From Rubrivivax sp. (GTDB lineage Bacteria > Pseudomonadota > Gammaproteobacteria > Burkholderiales > Burkholderiaceae_C): DNA of 47,967 nucleotides. Location: contig JAIXWM010000023.1 of NCBI GenBank assembly GCA_027491255.1, positions 1 to 47,967 on the forward strand. Reading direction: 5' to 3'. Of this stretch, positions 26,704-36,774 are shown in pieces. The translations under genes and the position numbers were made by a program. Each line of letters opens with the position of its first letter. Within the stretch, counting starts at the first letter, position 1. A model generated the notes under the pieces. That model worked only from the letters and a program-made list of their open reading frames with translations, searched no databases and was not told the DNA's origin.

Positions 26704-28212
26704 ATGAACGCCAACACCGCACCTTCCCATCGGCCGGCCCCCTCCGTGCCTGAACGCATCACCCTGCCCTGCGGCCTGGAGATCCCGCGCATCGTCACCG
26801 GCCTGTGGCAGGTGGCCGACATGGAGCGCGACGGCCGCACGCTCGACACCGACCGCGCGGCGCAGGAGCTCGCCGCCTACGCGCGCGCGGGGTTCGACGC
26901 CTTCGACATGGCCGACCACTACGGCAGTGCAGAGCTCATCACCGGCCGCTTCCTGGCGCAACACCGCACGCCGGGCGCACGCGCCTTCACGAAGTGGTGC
27001 CCGCAGCCGGGCGCGATGACGGCCGAGGTCGTGCGCGCCGGCGTCGGCGAGCGGCTGCAGCGGCTGGGCGTGGAGCGCATCGACCTGCTGCAATTCCACT
27101 GGTGGGACTACCGCCATCCGGCCTATCTGGACGCCTGCGAGCAGCTCGTCGCGCTGCAGCGCGAGGGGCGCTTCGAGCATCTGGGGCTGACGAACTTCGA
27201 CACCGACCACCTGCGCCTGCTGCGGCGCGAAGGTGTGCCCGTGGTCACGAACCAGGTCTCGTTCTCGCTGCTGGACCGGCGCGCGGCCGGCCGCATGAGC
27301 GCCTACTGCCTGGCCGAGGGGGTGCGCCTGTTCGCCTACGGTACGCTGGCCGGCGGCTTCCTGGCCGACCGCTGGGTCGGCCAGGCCGAGCCGGCGCACA
27401 TCGCCGACTGGAGCAAGAACAAGTACAAGCGCTTCATCGACGCCATCGGCGGCTGGGATGCGCTGCAGACGGTGCTGCAGGCGGCCGCGGAAATCGCGCG
27501 CAAGCATGCGGTATCGGTCTCGGCGGTGGCGCTGCGCTGGGTGCTGGAGCAGCCGGCCGTGGCCGCGGTCATCGTCGGCGCCCGCATCGGCGAGCGCGAG
27601 CACCGCGGCGACAACCTGGCTGCCTTCGGCTTCGCGCTCGACGCCGAAGACCACGCGCTGCTGCAGCAGGCCTTCGAGCAGACGCGCGACCCGCCGGGCG
27701 ACTGCGGGGACGAATACCGCAAGCCCCCCTTCCTGACCGCCTCGGGCGACCTGAGCCACCACCTCGCCGGGCTGGAGCAGATCTTCGAGGCGCGCGCCGC
27801 TCATGACCGCTCCGACCGGCTGCGCGTGGACTCGGGCAGCCGATGGGAGACCATCGGCGGCTACTCACGCGCGGTGCGCCAGGGCCGGCGCGTGCTGGTG
27901 AGCGGCACCACCGCCACGCACGGCAGCGGGCGCGTCGTCTGCCCTGGCGACGCCGAGGGGCAAGCGGTCTACATCCTGGACAAGATCGCCGCCAGCCTGC
28001 AGGCCGTGGGGGCCGGGCTGAACGACGTGGTGCGCACCCGCGTCTACCTGCGCGACGTCGCCGCCTGGGAGGGCCCGACACGCGTGCACGGACGGGTCTT
28101 CGCCGACGTGCGACCGGCCAACACGCTGCTGGCGGTGGCCGGCCTGGTGGGCGACTACGAGATCGAGATCGAGGCCGAGGCCGAGGTCGGCGGGGCCACG
28201 CCCGGCGGGTGA
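26704..28212 (+). CDS. aldo/keto reductase fused to a RidA (YjgF/Rid) domain
   Basis: The 502-residue protein carries two enzymes in one chain. Residues about 18-340 are an aldo/keto reductase barrel with the catalytic tetrad in place: D68 and Y73 (FDMADHYGSAE), K97 (AFTKWCPQ) and H132 (LLQFHWWDY). Residues about 375-495 are a Rid-family domain (RWETIGGYSRAVRQG, VLVSGTTATHG, ILDKIAASLQAVGAGLNDVVRTRVYLRD, ANTLLAVAGL, IEIEAEA), including the conserved arginine that binds carboxylate in imine deaminases (VVRTRVY). Rid proteins hydrolyse reactive enamines and imines. Joining this to an NADPH-dependent reductase would let one protein clear or reduce an imine and the carbonyl released. The start is ATG 26704 with TAGACT seven bases upstream. 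Confidence 0.92.
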   Translation: MNANTAPSHRPAPSVPERITLPCGLEIPRIVTGLWQVADMERDGRTLDTDRAAQELAAYARAGFDAFDMADHYGSAELITGRFLAQHRTPGARAFTKWCPQPGAMTAEVVRAGVGERLQRLGVERIDLLQFHWWDYRHPAYLDACEQLVALQREGRFEHLGLTNFDTDHLRLLRREGVPVVTNQVSFSLLDRRAAGRMSAYCLAEGVRLFAYGTLAGGFLADRWVGQAEPAHIADWSKNKYKRFIDAIGGWDALQTVLQAAAEIARKHAVSVSAVALRWVLEQPAVAAVIVGARIGEREHRGDNLAAFGFALDAEDHALLQQAFEQTRDPPGDCGDEYRKPPFLTASGDLSHHLAGLEQIFEARAAHDRSDRLRVDSGSRWETIGGYSRAVRQGRRVLVSGTTATHGSGRVVCPGDAEGQAVYILDKIAASLQAVGAGLNDVVRTRVYLRDVAAWEGPTRVHGRVFADVRPANTLLAVAGLVGDYEIEIEAEAEVGGATPGG

Positions 28213-28239
28213 ACCGGGCCGCGATCACCGGGGGGTGAA

Positions 28240-28265
28240 CCGCGCCGGGGGGTCACCCGGCGCGG
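28240..28265. terminator. strong stem-loop in convergent gap
   Basis: CCGCGCCGGG and CCCGGCGCGG form a perfect 10-bp inverted repeat with a six-base loop, in the 63-base gap between the convergent AKR-RidA and livJ-type genes. It can fold on both strands and so fits a shared transcription stop, although it lacks a T-run on either side. Confidence 0.55.
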
Positions 28266-28275
28266 GGGGAGCAGG

Positions 28276-29544
28276 TCAGTTCTCGACGCGGCGAGACAGC
28301 GTCTGCATGTCCTCGATCGAGATGATGCGGTCGGTCTCGATCTTGCCGCCGGTGATCTTCCACACCAGCGCCGGGCCGGCGACGTCGCCGTTGGCGTCGA
28401 ACTCGATCGGGCCAGTGGCGCCGGTGTACTTGATCGGCCTTCCGGCCTTGATCAAGTCGATGGCCTTCTTGAACTCGGCCGGGCCGGTGCCGATCAGCGC
28501 GCCGCCGGGGGTGTGCACCTTGCGGATGGCCTCGCGGATGGACGGGCCGGTCAGGTCCTTGGCGATGTTCATCGCCAGGCCCAGCACCATCATGGCGTCA
28601 TACTGCGTGTGCACGCCCGGGCCCTTGGAGTCGGCGTTCCACTTCTTCTCGAAGGCCTGGTTGAAGGCGTCCACATTCGGGCCGGCGACCTGGGCGTTGT
28701 CCATGCCGAAGAAGTCCTCGACGAAGCGCGCGCCCACGCCGTTGACGAAGTCCATCGTGCGCATCGAGTTGTTCAGCGCCACCTTGTTCGGCCCGCCCAT
28801 CGACAGCCACTCGCGCACGATGGTCACCGCGTCCTTCGGGAAGCCGATCAGCAGCAAGGACTCGGGCTTGGCCGCCAGCGCGCGCGTGACCTCGGCACGG
28901 TAGCTGGGCTGGTTGTCGTTGTAGGCCACCTCGACGGCGATGTCGGTGCCCAGCTTGGCCGCCGCCGCGCGATAGAAGCGCAGCATGTCGGTGCCGAAGT
29001 CGGTGTTGACGTAGATGACCGCGGTCTTCTTGAACCCGCGACGCGCGGCCTCCGACGCGGTGGCGTAGGCCTGCGTCTTGCTGGTGGGCAGGGTGCGGAA
29101 GAAGTAGCCGCCGCTGCGGCCATCGGCCGTGAAGGCGCTGGCCGTCGAGCAGCAGCTCACCTGCACCACCTTGGACGGCGCCGTCACCGAGGTGATGATG
29201 GGCCCGGTCACGCCCGAGGAGACGGTGCCGGTGAACGCTGCCACGCGCTCGACCTCGACCAGGAACTTCGCCGCGTCGACCCCGACCGTGGGCTGGCCCT
29301 GGTCGTCGCGCAGGATGAACTGCACCGGGCAGCCCTTGATGCCGCCGCCCTGGTTGATGTGCTCGATGCCGAGCTCGGCGGCCTGGGCGATCTTCTTGGT
29401 GATCGGGGCCATCGAGCCCGTCAGCGGCAGGATGCCACCGACCTTGACCGGGCAGGACGGGGCCTGCGCATGGGCGGGAAGCGCCAGCAGCGCGCCGGCC
29501 GCGACGGCCAGGGCACCGAAGACCCTGTTGATGGAACGTGTCAT
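28276..29544 (-). CDS. ABC transporter substrate-binding protein, branched-chain amino acid (LivJ) type
   Basis: The 422-residue precursor has a signal peptide (about 1-27, ending ALPAHAQA) and a type I periplasmic-binding fold: VKVGGILPLTGSMAPITKKI, AAELGIEHINQGGGIKG, ILRDDQGQP, VIYVNTDFGTDML and GPIEFDANGDVAGPALVWKI. It delivers its ligand to the permease and ATPase proteins encoded upstream. The HAAT family binds branched-chain or other amino acids, amides, urea or aromatic acids, so the ligand is open. A GAGGAG ribosome site precedes the start. It is the last gene of the five-gene set, 81 bases after livM. Confidence 0.94.
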   Translation of the reverse strand: MTRSINRVFGALAVAAGALLALPAHAQAPSCPVKVGGILPLTGSMAPITKKIAQAAELGIEHINQGGGIKGCPVQFILRDDQGQPTVGVDAAKFLVEVERVAAFTGTVSSGVTGPIITSVTAPSKVVQVSCCSTASAFTADGRSGGYFFRTLPTSKTQAYATASEAARRGFKKTAVIYVNTDFGTDMLRFYRAAAAKLGTDIAVEVAYNDNQPSYRAEVTRALAAKPESLLLIGFPKDAVTIVREWLSMGGPNKVALNNSMRTMDFVNGVGARFVEDFFGMDNAQVAGPNVDAFNQAFEKKWNADSKGPGVHTQYDAMMVLGLAMNIAKDLTGPSIREAIRKVHTPGGALIGTGPAEFKKAIDLIKAGRPIKYTGATGPIEFDANGDVAGPALVWKITGGKIETDRIISIEDMQTLSRRVEN

Positions 29545-29625
29545 GACGACTCCTCTTCGTTGCGGGATAGGACGGGAAGAAAGCAGCTTGCGCGGCGCGG
29601 CACGCCGGCGCTCCAGGGCGCGAGC

Positions 29626-30573
29626 TTAGCCGTCCAGGTGCCGCGAGACCATCGGGCGTTCCCCGATGAGGCCGCGCGGCCGGTACAGCAGCATCAGCAC
29701 GAGAACGAGCCCGATCAGGATGACCTGGATCGCCGCGCCCTGGGCGGCGTGCGAGGGCGGCACGAGCTTGGACACCGTCACGCCACTGGCGGCCCAGATG
29801 CCCCAGACCACGAGTGTGCCCAGCAGCGCGCCGCGGTTGTTGCCGCTGCCGCCGACGATGAGCATGGCCCAGACCTGGAAGGTCAGGATGGGCAGGAAGT
29901 CGAAGGGGCTGACGAAGCCGATGAAGCTGACGTACAGGGCGCCGGCCAGCCCCATCAGGGTGGAGCCGAGCACGAAGGCCTCGAGCCGGAAACGCTGCGC
30001 GCTCTTGCCCAGCGCGATGGCGGCGGTCTCGTCCTCGCGGATCGCGCGCAGCACCCGGCCCCAGGGCGAGCCCAGGATGCGCTCCAGCGCCCAGTACACC
30101 AGCGCCACCACCGCCAGCATCAGGCACAGGTAGAAGAGGTTGTAGGACAGCGGCGTCGTGAACACCGAGCTCAAGGGCTTGGCGATGCGCGTCAGCCCCT
30201 GAGAGCCGCCGGTCAGCGGCTCCAGGTTCAGCGTCACCAGCTGGATCAGGATCGCGATGCCGAAGGTGGCGATCGCGAGGAAATCGCCGCGCAGCCGTAT
30301 GGTGATCAGCCCGATCACCAGTGCGGCCAGCGCGGTGAGCGCCATCGCCCCGACGATGCCCACGATCCACGGCAGGCCGAAATTGCCCAGGTACTGCGGC
30401 TGCGGCGCCGCCGTCAGGATGGCGTGGGTGTAGCCGCCGATCGCGTAGAAGCCCGCGACCCCGGCGTTGAACAGGCCGGTGGACCCCCATTGCAGGTTCA
30501 GGCCCAGCGTCAGCACCGACAGCACCAGCACGACGCAGAAGAAGAAAACCAGGTAGGAGCTGATGCCGATCAT
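29626..30573 (-). CDS. livM: branched-chain amino acid-type ABC permease LivM
   Basis: This 315-residue inner-membrane permease belongs to the LivM family, with about eight to ten helices and the conserved cytoplasmic segment GRVLRAIREDETAAIALGKS that contacts the ATPase. GLAGALYVSFIGFVSPFDF and AMLIVGGSGNNRGALLGT are further family marks. It pairs with LivH to form the membrane channel. It starts 13 bases after livH ends, indicating one operon. Confidence 0.95.
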   Translation of the reverse strand: MIGISSYLVFFFCVVLVLSVLTLGLNLQWGSTGLFNAGVAGFYAIGGYTHAILTAAPQPQYLGNFGLPWIVGIVGAMALTALAALVIGLITIRLRGDFLAIATFGIAILIQLVTLNLEPLTGGSQGLTRIAKPLSSVFTTPLSYNLFYLCLMLAVVALVYWALERILGSPWGRVLRAIREDETAAIALGKSAQRFRLEAFVLGSTLMGLAGALYVSFIGFVSPFDFLPILTFQVWAMLIVGGSGNNRGALLGTLVVWGIWAASGVTVSKLVPPSHAAQGAAIQVILIGLVLVLMLLYRPRGLIGERPMVSRHLDG

Positions 30574-30586
30574 CGCGGGACCCGCC

Positions 30587-31492
30587 TCAACGCTTCTCGC
30601 CGAACAGCCCGTCAGGGCGGAACAACAGCACCATCAGCAGCAGCACGAAGGGCATCGCCGGCTTGTAGCCCGGCGGCACGACGAGCAGGAACAGGTTCTC
30701 GGCGATGCCCACGAGCAGCCCGCCGATCACCGCGCCCGGCAGGCTGCCGGCGCCGCCGAAGATGGCCGCCGCGAAAAGCGCCAGCAGCAGGTTGAAGCCG
30801 ATCTCGGGGTGGATCTGCGGCGTCAGCCCGGCGAAGATGCCGGCCAGTGCGGCCAGCGCGCCGCAAATCAGCCAGGTCGTGCGCACCACCGATTCGACCT
30901 TCACGCCGCAGGCCTGCGCCAGGCCCGGGCTCTCGGCCATCGCACGCATGGCGATGCCGGTGCGGCTGTAGGTCAGGAACAGGTGCATGGCCCCCATGGC
31001 CAGCAGCGCCAGCGCGAGGATGAAGACCTGGTCGGGCATCACGCGCACGCCCGGCGGCACGACGATGGCCATCTGCAGCTCGCGCGTGTAGAAGTAGGAG
31101 TCGTGGCCCCAGATCAGCACCACCACGTGGCGCATCACCAGCGCCGCGCCGAAAGCGGCGAACACCAGCACCAGCGGCTGCGCGCCGCCGCGGCGCAGGT
31201 GCTTGAAGACCAGTTGGTCCAACCCCCATGCCGCCAGGCCCGTGATCGCAGCGGCAAGCAGCGCCGCGGCCACCAGTGGCCAGCCGAAGGTCAGGCCCAG
31301 CGTCGGCGCGCCGGCACCGGTGATCGTGACGATGGCCAGCGCCACATAGGCGCCCCAGGTCAGGAACTCGGAATGCGCGAAGTTCGCGAAACGCATGATC
31401 TGCAGCGTGAACGACACGCCGATCGCGCCCAGGGCGATGATGGCCCCGGTGAAGATGCCGTCGGCCAGCGCCTGCAGCACCTGGTTCATCAT
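30587..31492 (-). CDS. livH: branched-chain amino acid-type ABC permease LivH
   Basis: This 301-residue inner-membrane permease of the LivH family begins with GIFTGAIIALGAIGVSFTLQIMRFANFAHSEFL, the usual first helices. The ATPase-contact segment is RTGIAMRAMAESPGLAQACGVKVE, and FGGAGSLPGAVIGGLLVGIAE follows. The start ATG at 31492 overlaps the livF stop codon (ATGA), so translation is coupled. The alternative ATG three bases on would make no practical difference. Confidence 0.95.
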   Translation of the reverse strand: MMNQVLQALADGIFTGAIIALGAIGVSFTLQIMRFANFAHSEFLTWGAYVALAIVTITGAGAPTLGLTFGWPLVAAALLAAAITGLAAWGLDQLVFKHLRRGGAQPLVLVFAAFGAALVMRHVVVLIWGHDSYFYTRELQMAIVVPPGVRVMPDQVFILALALLAMGAMHLFLTYSRTGIAMRAMAESPGLAQACGVKVESVVRTTWLICGALAALAGIFAGLTPQIHPEIGFNLLLALFAAAIFGGAGSLPGAVIGGLLVGIAENLFLLVVPPGYKPAMPFVLLLMVLLFRPDGLFGEKR

Positions 31493-32227
31493 GCGGCTGT
31501 CCTCCGCGCAGCCGCGCCGCCCAGGAAGGCCGCGCCCACCGCCGGATCGGCCAGCAGTTCGGCCGCCGAGCCCTGCAGGTGGTTGCGGCCCTCGACCAGC
31601 ACATGGCCGCGGTCGGAGTTGCGCAGCGCTCCCTTGGCGTTCTGCTCGACCATCAGCACCGCCACGCCCTGCTGCGCCAGCACGCGCAGGCGGTCGAAAA
31701 CCTCCTGCACCACCTTGGGCGCCAGCCCGGCGGTGGGCTCGTCCAGCATCACGACCGCGGGGTCGGTCATCAGCGCGCGCGCGATCGCCAGCATCTGGCG
31801 CTGCCCGCCCGACAGCGTGCGCGCGCGGTCGCTGCGCTTTTGCGCCAGCACCGGGAAGGACTGGTAGGCGCGCTCCAGCCGCGCCGCCATCTCGCCGCGC
31901 AGCAGGTGCCCGCCCACGCGCAGGTTCTCGTGGATGGTCAGCGTGGTGAAGACGTTGCCGGTCTGCGGCACGTAGCCCAGCCCGGCGCTGACGATCTGGT
32001 CGGCGCTGCGCCCGGTCACGTCCTGGCCGCGCAGCCACACGTGACCCGACTCGACGCCCACCAGGCCGGCGATCGCCTTCATCAACGTGCTCTTGCCCGC
32101 GCCGTTGGGGCCGATGATGGTCACGACCTCGCCGCGCGCCACCTCGAGCGAGGCGCCGTGGACGATGGGCAGGCCCTTGACGTAGCCGGCCACCACCTGC
32201 TCGGCGCGCAGCACCACCTCGCCGCGC

Positions 32228-32235
<8 letters not shown>
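31489..32235 (-). CDS. livF: branched-chain amino acid-type ABC ATP-binding protein LivF
   Basis: The 248-residue cytoplasmic ATPase has Walker A GPNGAGKST, signature LSGGQRQMLAIARALM, Walker B VVMLDEPTAG and the switch His (MVEQN region). YVPQTGNVFTTLTIHENL is typical of LivF. It forms a heterodimer with LivG. Its start overlaps the livG stop by eight bases. Confidence 0.95.
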
Positions 32236-33034
<799 letters not shown>

Positions 33035-33238
33035 AGATGCTTGAAGTCTAAAGTACCGTCGACGCCTGCACCGCCGCAGGCCATTCGGTGAAATCCCTCA
33101 GTCCGCCGCCGGCCGCGCGGCCGCCGGGCCGGCCCAAACCCGGGGATACTGCGACGCCTCGTGTCGTGCCGGGCCCGTCTGGCGCCCGGCACCGGTTGTC
33201 GTGGCACTGCGCCACACCCACCCACCGCACCAGCCCTC

Positions 33239-35338
33239 GTGACACTTTTTGCCTCCACGATCGCCCTGTCGGCCTTCCTGCTGTTCCTGGTGCAGCCGAT
33301 CATCGCCAAGCAGATCCTGCCGTGGTTCGGCGGCACCTCGGCCGTGTGGACGACCTGCATGGTCTTCTTCCAGTGCGTGCTGCTGGCCGGCTATTTCTAC
33401 GCCGACACGCTGATCCGGCGTGTGGCGCCCCGGCGCCAGGCCATCGTCCACACCACGCTGCTGCTCGTCAGCCTCGCCCTGTTGCCCATCATCCCGTCCG
33501 AGGCGCTGAAGCCGGTGGACGGCAGCGACCCGACCGTGCGCATCCTCGGGCTGCTGGCGTTGACGATCGGTCTGCCCTACCTGATGCTGTCGACGACCGG
33601 GCCGCTGGTGCAGGCCTGGTTCGCGCGGCGCTACGCCGGCCGCCAGGTGTACCGCCTGTACGCGCTGAGCAACGTGGCCTCGATGGGCGCATTGATCGCC
33701 TACCCGCCGCTGATCGAGCCGCTGAGCAGCGTGCGCGTGCAGTCCTGGGCCTGGAGCGCCGGTTACGCGGCGTTCGCGGTGCTGGCCGCGCTGGCGGCGT
33801 GGGCCGCCGTGCGCGGGCCGTCATCGGCCATCGACGGCAGCACGGCGGCGGCGCCGGCGCCTGCCGCGCTGCCGGCGGCGACCTCGCAGGCTGCCACGGC
33901 GCCGGGCTGGCCCCGCCAACTGCTGTGGCTGACGCTGTCGGCATTGGGGTCGATCCTGCTGCTGTCGACCACCACCCACCTGACGCAGAACGTGGCCTCG
34001 GTGCCCTTCCTGTGGGTGCTGCCGCTGGCGCTGTACCTGCTGACCTTCATCCTGTGCTTCGACGGCCGGGGCTGGTACCGCCCGCGCCTGATGGCGCCAC
34101 TGGCGGCCCTGGCGGCGCTGGGCATGCTCGCCGGCCTGATCTGGCGCCCGACCTTCCCGGGCAGTGCGCCCTGGATCGGCTACGAGCGTGGCCTGATGGA
34201 CATCACGCAGGCGGTGCCGGTCTACGCCGTGGGCCTGTTCGTGCTGTGCATGTTCTGCCATGGCGAACTCGTCGAGCGCAAGCCGGCGCCCCAGCACTTG
34301 ACCCGGTTCTATCTGATGGTGTCGCTCGGTGGCGCGGTCGGCGGCCTGCTCGTGGGTCTGGTCGCCCCCGTCGTCTACGACTGGACCTGGGAACTGCCGC
34401 AAGCGCTGGCGATGGTGGCGGCGCTGGCCCTCGGACTGGCCCTTGCCGACCGGGCACCGGTGCGCGCGGTCGTCGGCCTGGCCTGCCTGGTGGGCACCGT
34501 GGCCGCTTACGTCGAGTACCGGCATGACATCCGCGACCGCGCGATCGAGATCTCACGCAACTTCTACGGCACGCTGCGCGTGCAGGCCACCGGGCCCGAC
34601 AGCGACCCCGACGCGCGCTGGCGGCTGCTGCACGGCGTCATCATCCACGGCGAGCAGTACCGCGACGCCGCGCGGCGCACGATGCCCACCACCTACTACG
34701 GCGAAACCTCCGGGGTCGGCCGCGCCATCCTGGGCCTGCGCGAGCAGGCTGCGGCCGAACCGCAGCGCGTGGGCCTGATCGGGCTTGGGGTGGGCACGCT
34801 CGCGGCCTACGGCCGCGCCGGCGACCATTACCGCATCTACGAGATCAACCCGGAGGTGATCGAGCTGGCGCGCAAGAGCTTCACCTACCTGCCGCAAAGC
34901 CCGGCCGAGATCGTCACGCCGCTGGGCGACGCGCGCCTCGTCCTCGAGCGCGAGGCACCGCAGCAGCTGCACGTGCTGGCGGTGGACGCCTTCTCCAGCG
35001 ACTCGATCCCGGTGCACCTGGTCACGCGCGAGGCGATGGCGGTCTACCGGCGCCACGTCCGAGACGACGGCGCCATCGCCTTCCATATCAGCAACCGCTA
35101 CCTCGACCTCTCCGGTGTGGTGCAGCAACTCGCGGATTCGGTGGGCTGGAGCGCGGTCAGCATCGCCGACGACCCCCCCGAGTCCAGCCATCTCTACCGC
35201 ACGACCTGGGTCGTGATCACTCGCAACGCGGCCCTGATCGAAGCCCTGAAGGCGGCGCCCGGTGCCGAGGACATCCCCCGCCCGACGACGCGCCCCTGGA
35301 CTGACGACTTCAACAATCTCTTCGACGTCCTGAAGTAG
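33239..35338 (+). CDS. membrane-fused spermidine synthase-like protein
   Basis: This 699-residue protein joins a polytopic membrane part (about residues 1-430, roughly eleven to thirteen helices, beginning TLFASTIALSAFLLFLVQPI) to a soluble spermidine-synthase-type Rossmann domain (about 465-690). The latter has GLIGLGVGTLAAYG, which would bind (decarboxylated) S-adenosylmethionine, YEINPEVIELA with its acidic ribose-binding residue, and AVDAFSSDSIPVHLVTREAM. Such fused proteins are widespread but their reaction is unproven. Known spermidine synthases are soluble, so export or membrane-linked aminopropyl or methyl transfer is possible. GTG at 33239 is the preferred start, since the hydrophobic segment begins directly after it; upstream in-frame codons encode only low-complexity sequence. 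Confidence 0.88.
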   Translation: MTLFASTIALSAFLLFLVQPIIAKQILPWFGGTSAVWTTCMVFFQCVLLAGYFYADTLIRRVAPRRQAIVHTTLLLVSLALLPIIPSEALKPVDGSDPTVRILGLLALTIGLPYLMLSTTGPLVQAWFARRYAGRQVYRLYALSNVASMGALIAYPPLIEPLSSVRVQSWAWSAGYAAFAVLAALAAWAAVRGPSSAIDGSTAAAPAPAALPAATSQAATAPGWPRQLLWLTLSALGSILLLSTTTHLTQNVASVPFLWVLPLALYLLTFILCFDGRGWYRPRLMAPLAALAALGMLAGLIWRPTFPGSAPWIGYERGLMDITQAVPVYAVGLFVLCMFCHGELVERKPAPQHLTRFYLMVSLGGAVGGLLVGLVAPVVYDWTWELPQALAMVAALALGLALADRAPVRAVVGLACLVGTVAAYVEYRHDIRDRAIEISRNFYGTLRVQATGPDSDPDARWRLLHGVIIHGEQYRDAARRTMPTTYYGETSGVGRAILGLREQAAAEPQRVGLIGLGVGTLAAYGRAGDHYRIYEINPEVIELARKSFTYLPQSPAEIVTPLGDARLVLEREAPQQLHVLAVDAFSSDSIPVHLVTREAMAVYRRHVRDDGAIAFHISNRYLDLSGVVQQLADSVGWSAVSIADDPPESSHLYRTTWVVITRNAALIEALKAAPGAEDIPRPTTRPWTDDFNNLFDVLK

Positions 35339-35429
35339 CACTCCCTCCCGAAAACTCCCGATGGCGCATGCGCCCGAGCAGGCCTAGACTGCGCCCGAAT
35401 TCAATCCACCTGCACCCAAAGGAGCACTC

Positions 35430-35666
35430 ATGGCCGCACACATCGCCCAGAAAGCCCCCTACCCCGTGGCCGTCGAGGCTGGCAAGTCCTACTGGTGGTG
35501 CTCCTGCGGGCAGAGCAAGAACCAGCCCTTCTGCGACGGCTCGCACAAGGGCAGCGAGTTCACCCCCGTCAAGTGGGATGCCACCGAGAACAAGACCGTC
35601 TACTTCTGCGGCTGCAAGCAAAGCGGCAAGGCGCCGCTTTGCGACGGCGCGCACAAGGCCCTCTGA
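35430..35666 (+). CDS. dual CDGSH-type iron-sulfur protein
   Basis: This 78-residue protein carries two CDGSH zinc-finger-like motifs, each expected to hold a 2Fe-2S cluster through three Cys and one His: C24, C26, C35, H39 (CSCGQSKNQPFCDGSH) and C60, C62, C71, H75 (CGCKQSGKAPLCDGAH). It has no membrane segment and should be cytoplasmic. Roles proposed for the family are redox or cluster transfer. A good AAAGGAG precedes the start. It lies 37 bases before the dctP gene and may be the first gene of that transcript. Confidence 0.94.
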   Translation: MAAHIAQKAPYPVAVEAGKSYWWCSCGQSKNQPFCDGSHKGSEFTPVKWDATENKTVYFCGCKQSGKAPLCDGAHKAL

Positions 35667-35703
35667 CCGCTTTCCAACGACAACCGCTACAGGAGACCTG
35701 ACC

Positions 35704-36774
35704 ATGAACCACCGACGCACCTTCGGCCTCGCGGCCGTGGCCCTGGCCGCTGCCATCGCCGCCGGCCCCGCGCTCGCGCAGCAGACGATCAAGCTCACCG
35801 CCGCCGCCGGCCATCCGCCGGTGTTCCTGTGGGTCAAGACGGTGGACGAGGTGCTGATCCCCGAGGTCGACAAGCGCCTGGCCGCCGCCGGCGGCAAGTT
35901 CAAGATCGAGTGGACCAAGGCCTGGGGCGGCACGCTGCTGAAGCTGGGCTCGGAATCCAAGGGCGTGGCCGACGGCGTGGCCGACCTGGCCATCGTCAGC
36001 ACCGTGTTCGAGGCGCCGAAGTTCCCGCTGCAGAACGTCAGCTACTTCACCCCCTTCGGCAGCGACGACATCGGGCTGGTGAGCCGCGCCATCGCCGACC
36101 TGCAGCGCACCGTGCCGGCCATGGGCGACGCCTGGACGAAGAACGGCCTGGTCTACCTGGGCGGCATGTCGCTGGACACCTACCACATCTGGAGCAAGTT
36201 CCCGATCACCAAGATCGAGGACCTGCAGGGCAAGAAGCTCGCCGCGCCCGGCCCGGCCGCCAACTGGGTGCGCGGCACCGGCGCGGTGCCGGTGGCCGGC
36301 ACGCTGAACTCCTACTACGAGGACATCAAGTCCGGTGTCTCCGACGGCGCAGTGGTCTTCGTCACCGGCGCCGGCGCCGCCAAGCTGCACGAGGTGGCGC
36401 CGCACATCACCAAGGTGAACTTCGGCGCCCAGTTCGCGGGCGGGGTGGCGGTCAACAAGAGCCGCTTCGACCGCCTGCCCCCTGAGGTGCAGAAGGCGCT
36501 GCGCGAGGCCGGCGAGGTCTGGCAGACCGCCTATGCAGCGGCGCAATCGGCCGCTGTGGACGCGGTGCTCAAGCGCATGGTGGACGCCGGCGCCAAGGTC
36601 GGCGAGCTCAGCGATGCCGAGCGCAAGCGCTGGGCCGATGCGCTGGGTCCGGTGGCGCGCACCTGGGCCAACGACAGCCAGTCCAAGGGCCTACCGGCCA
36701 ACGAGGTGCTCAACGCCTACATGGCCACGCTGTCCAAGGCCGGCACCAAGCTGCCGCGCGACTGGACGAAGTGA
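35704..36774 (+). CDS. dctP: TRAP transporter periplasmic solute-binding protein (DctP type)
   Basis: This 356-residue precursor has a signal peptide (MNHRRTFGLAAVALAAAIAA, cleavage expected after ALA near residue 25). The mature part has DctP features: HPPVFLWVKTVDEVLIPEV, GVADGVADLAIVST, and IEDLQGKKLAAPGPAANWV in place of the usual DL.G.K.R segment. Glycine rather than arginine-rich sequence around the ligand-binding segment suggests a ligand unlike simple C4-dicarboxylates. GGAG lies upstream of ATG 35704. Its stop overlaps the GTG start of dctQ (GTGA). Confidence 0.92.
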   Translation: MNHRRTFGLAAVALAAAIAAGPALAQQTIKLTAAAGHPPVFLWVKTVDEVLIPEVDKRLAAAGGKFKIEWTKAWGGTLLKLGSESKGVADGVADLAIVSTVFEAPKFPLQNVSYFTPFGSDDIGLVSRAIADLQRTVPAMGDAWTKNGLVYLGGMSLDTYHIWSKFPITKIEDLQGKKLAAPGPAANWVRGTGAVPVAGTLNSYYEDIKSGVSDGAVVFVTGAGAAKLHEVAPHITKVNFGAQFAGGVAVNKSRFDRLPPEVQKALREAGEVWQTAYAAAQSAAVDAVLKRMVDAGAKVGELSDAERKRWADALGPVARTWANDSQSKGLPANEVLNAYMATLSKAGTKLPRDWTK

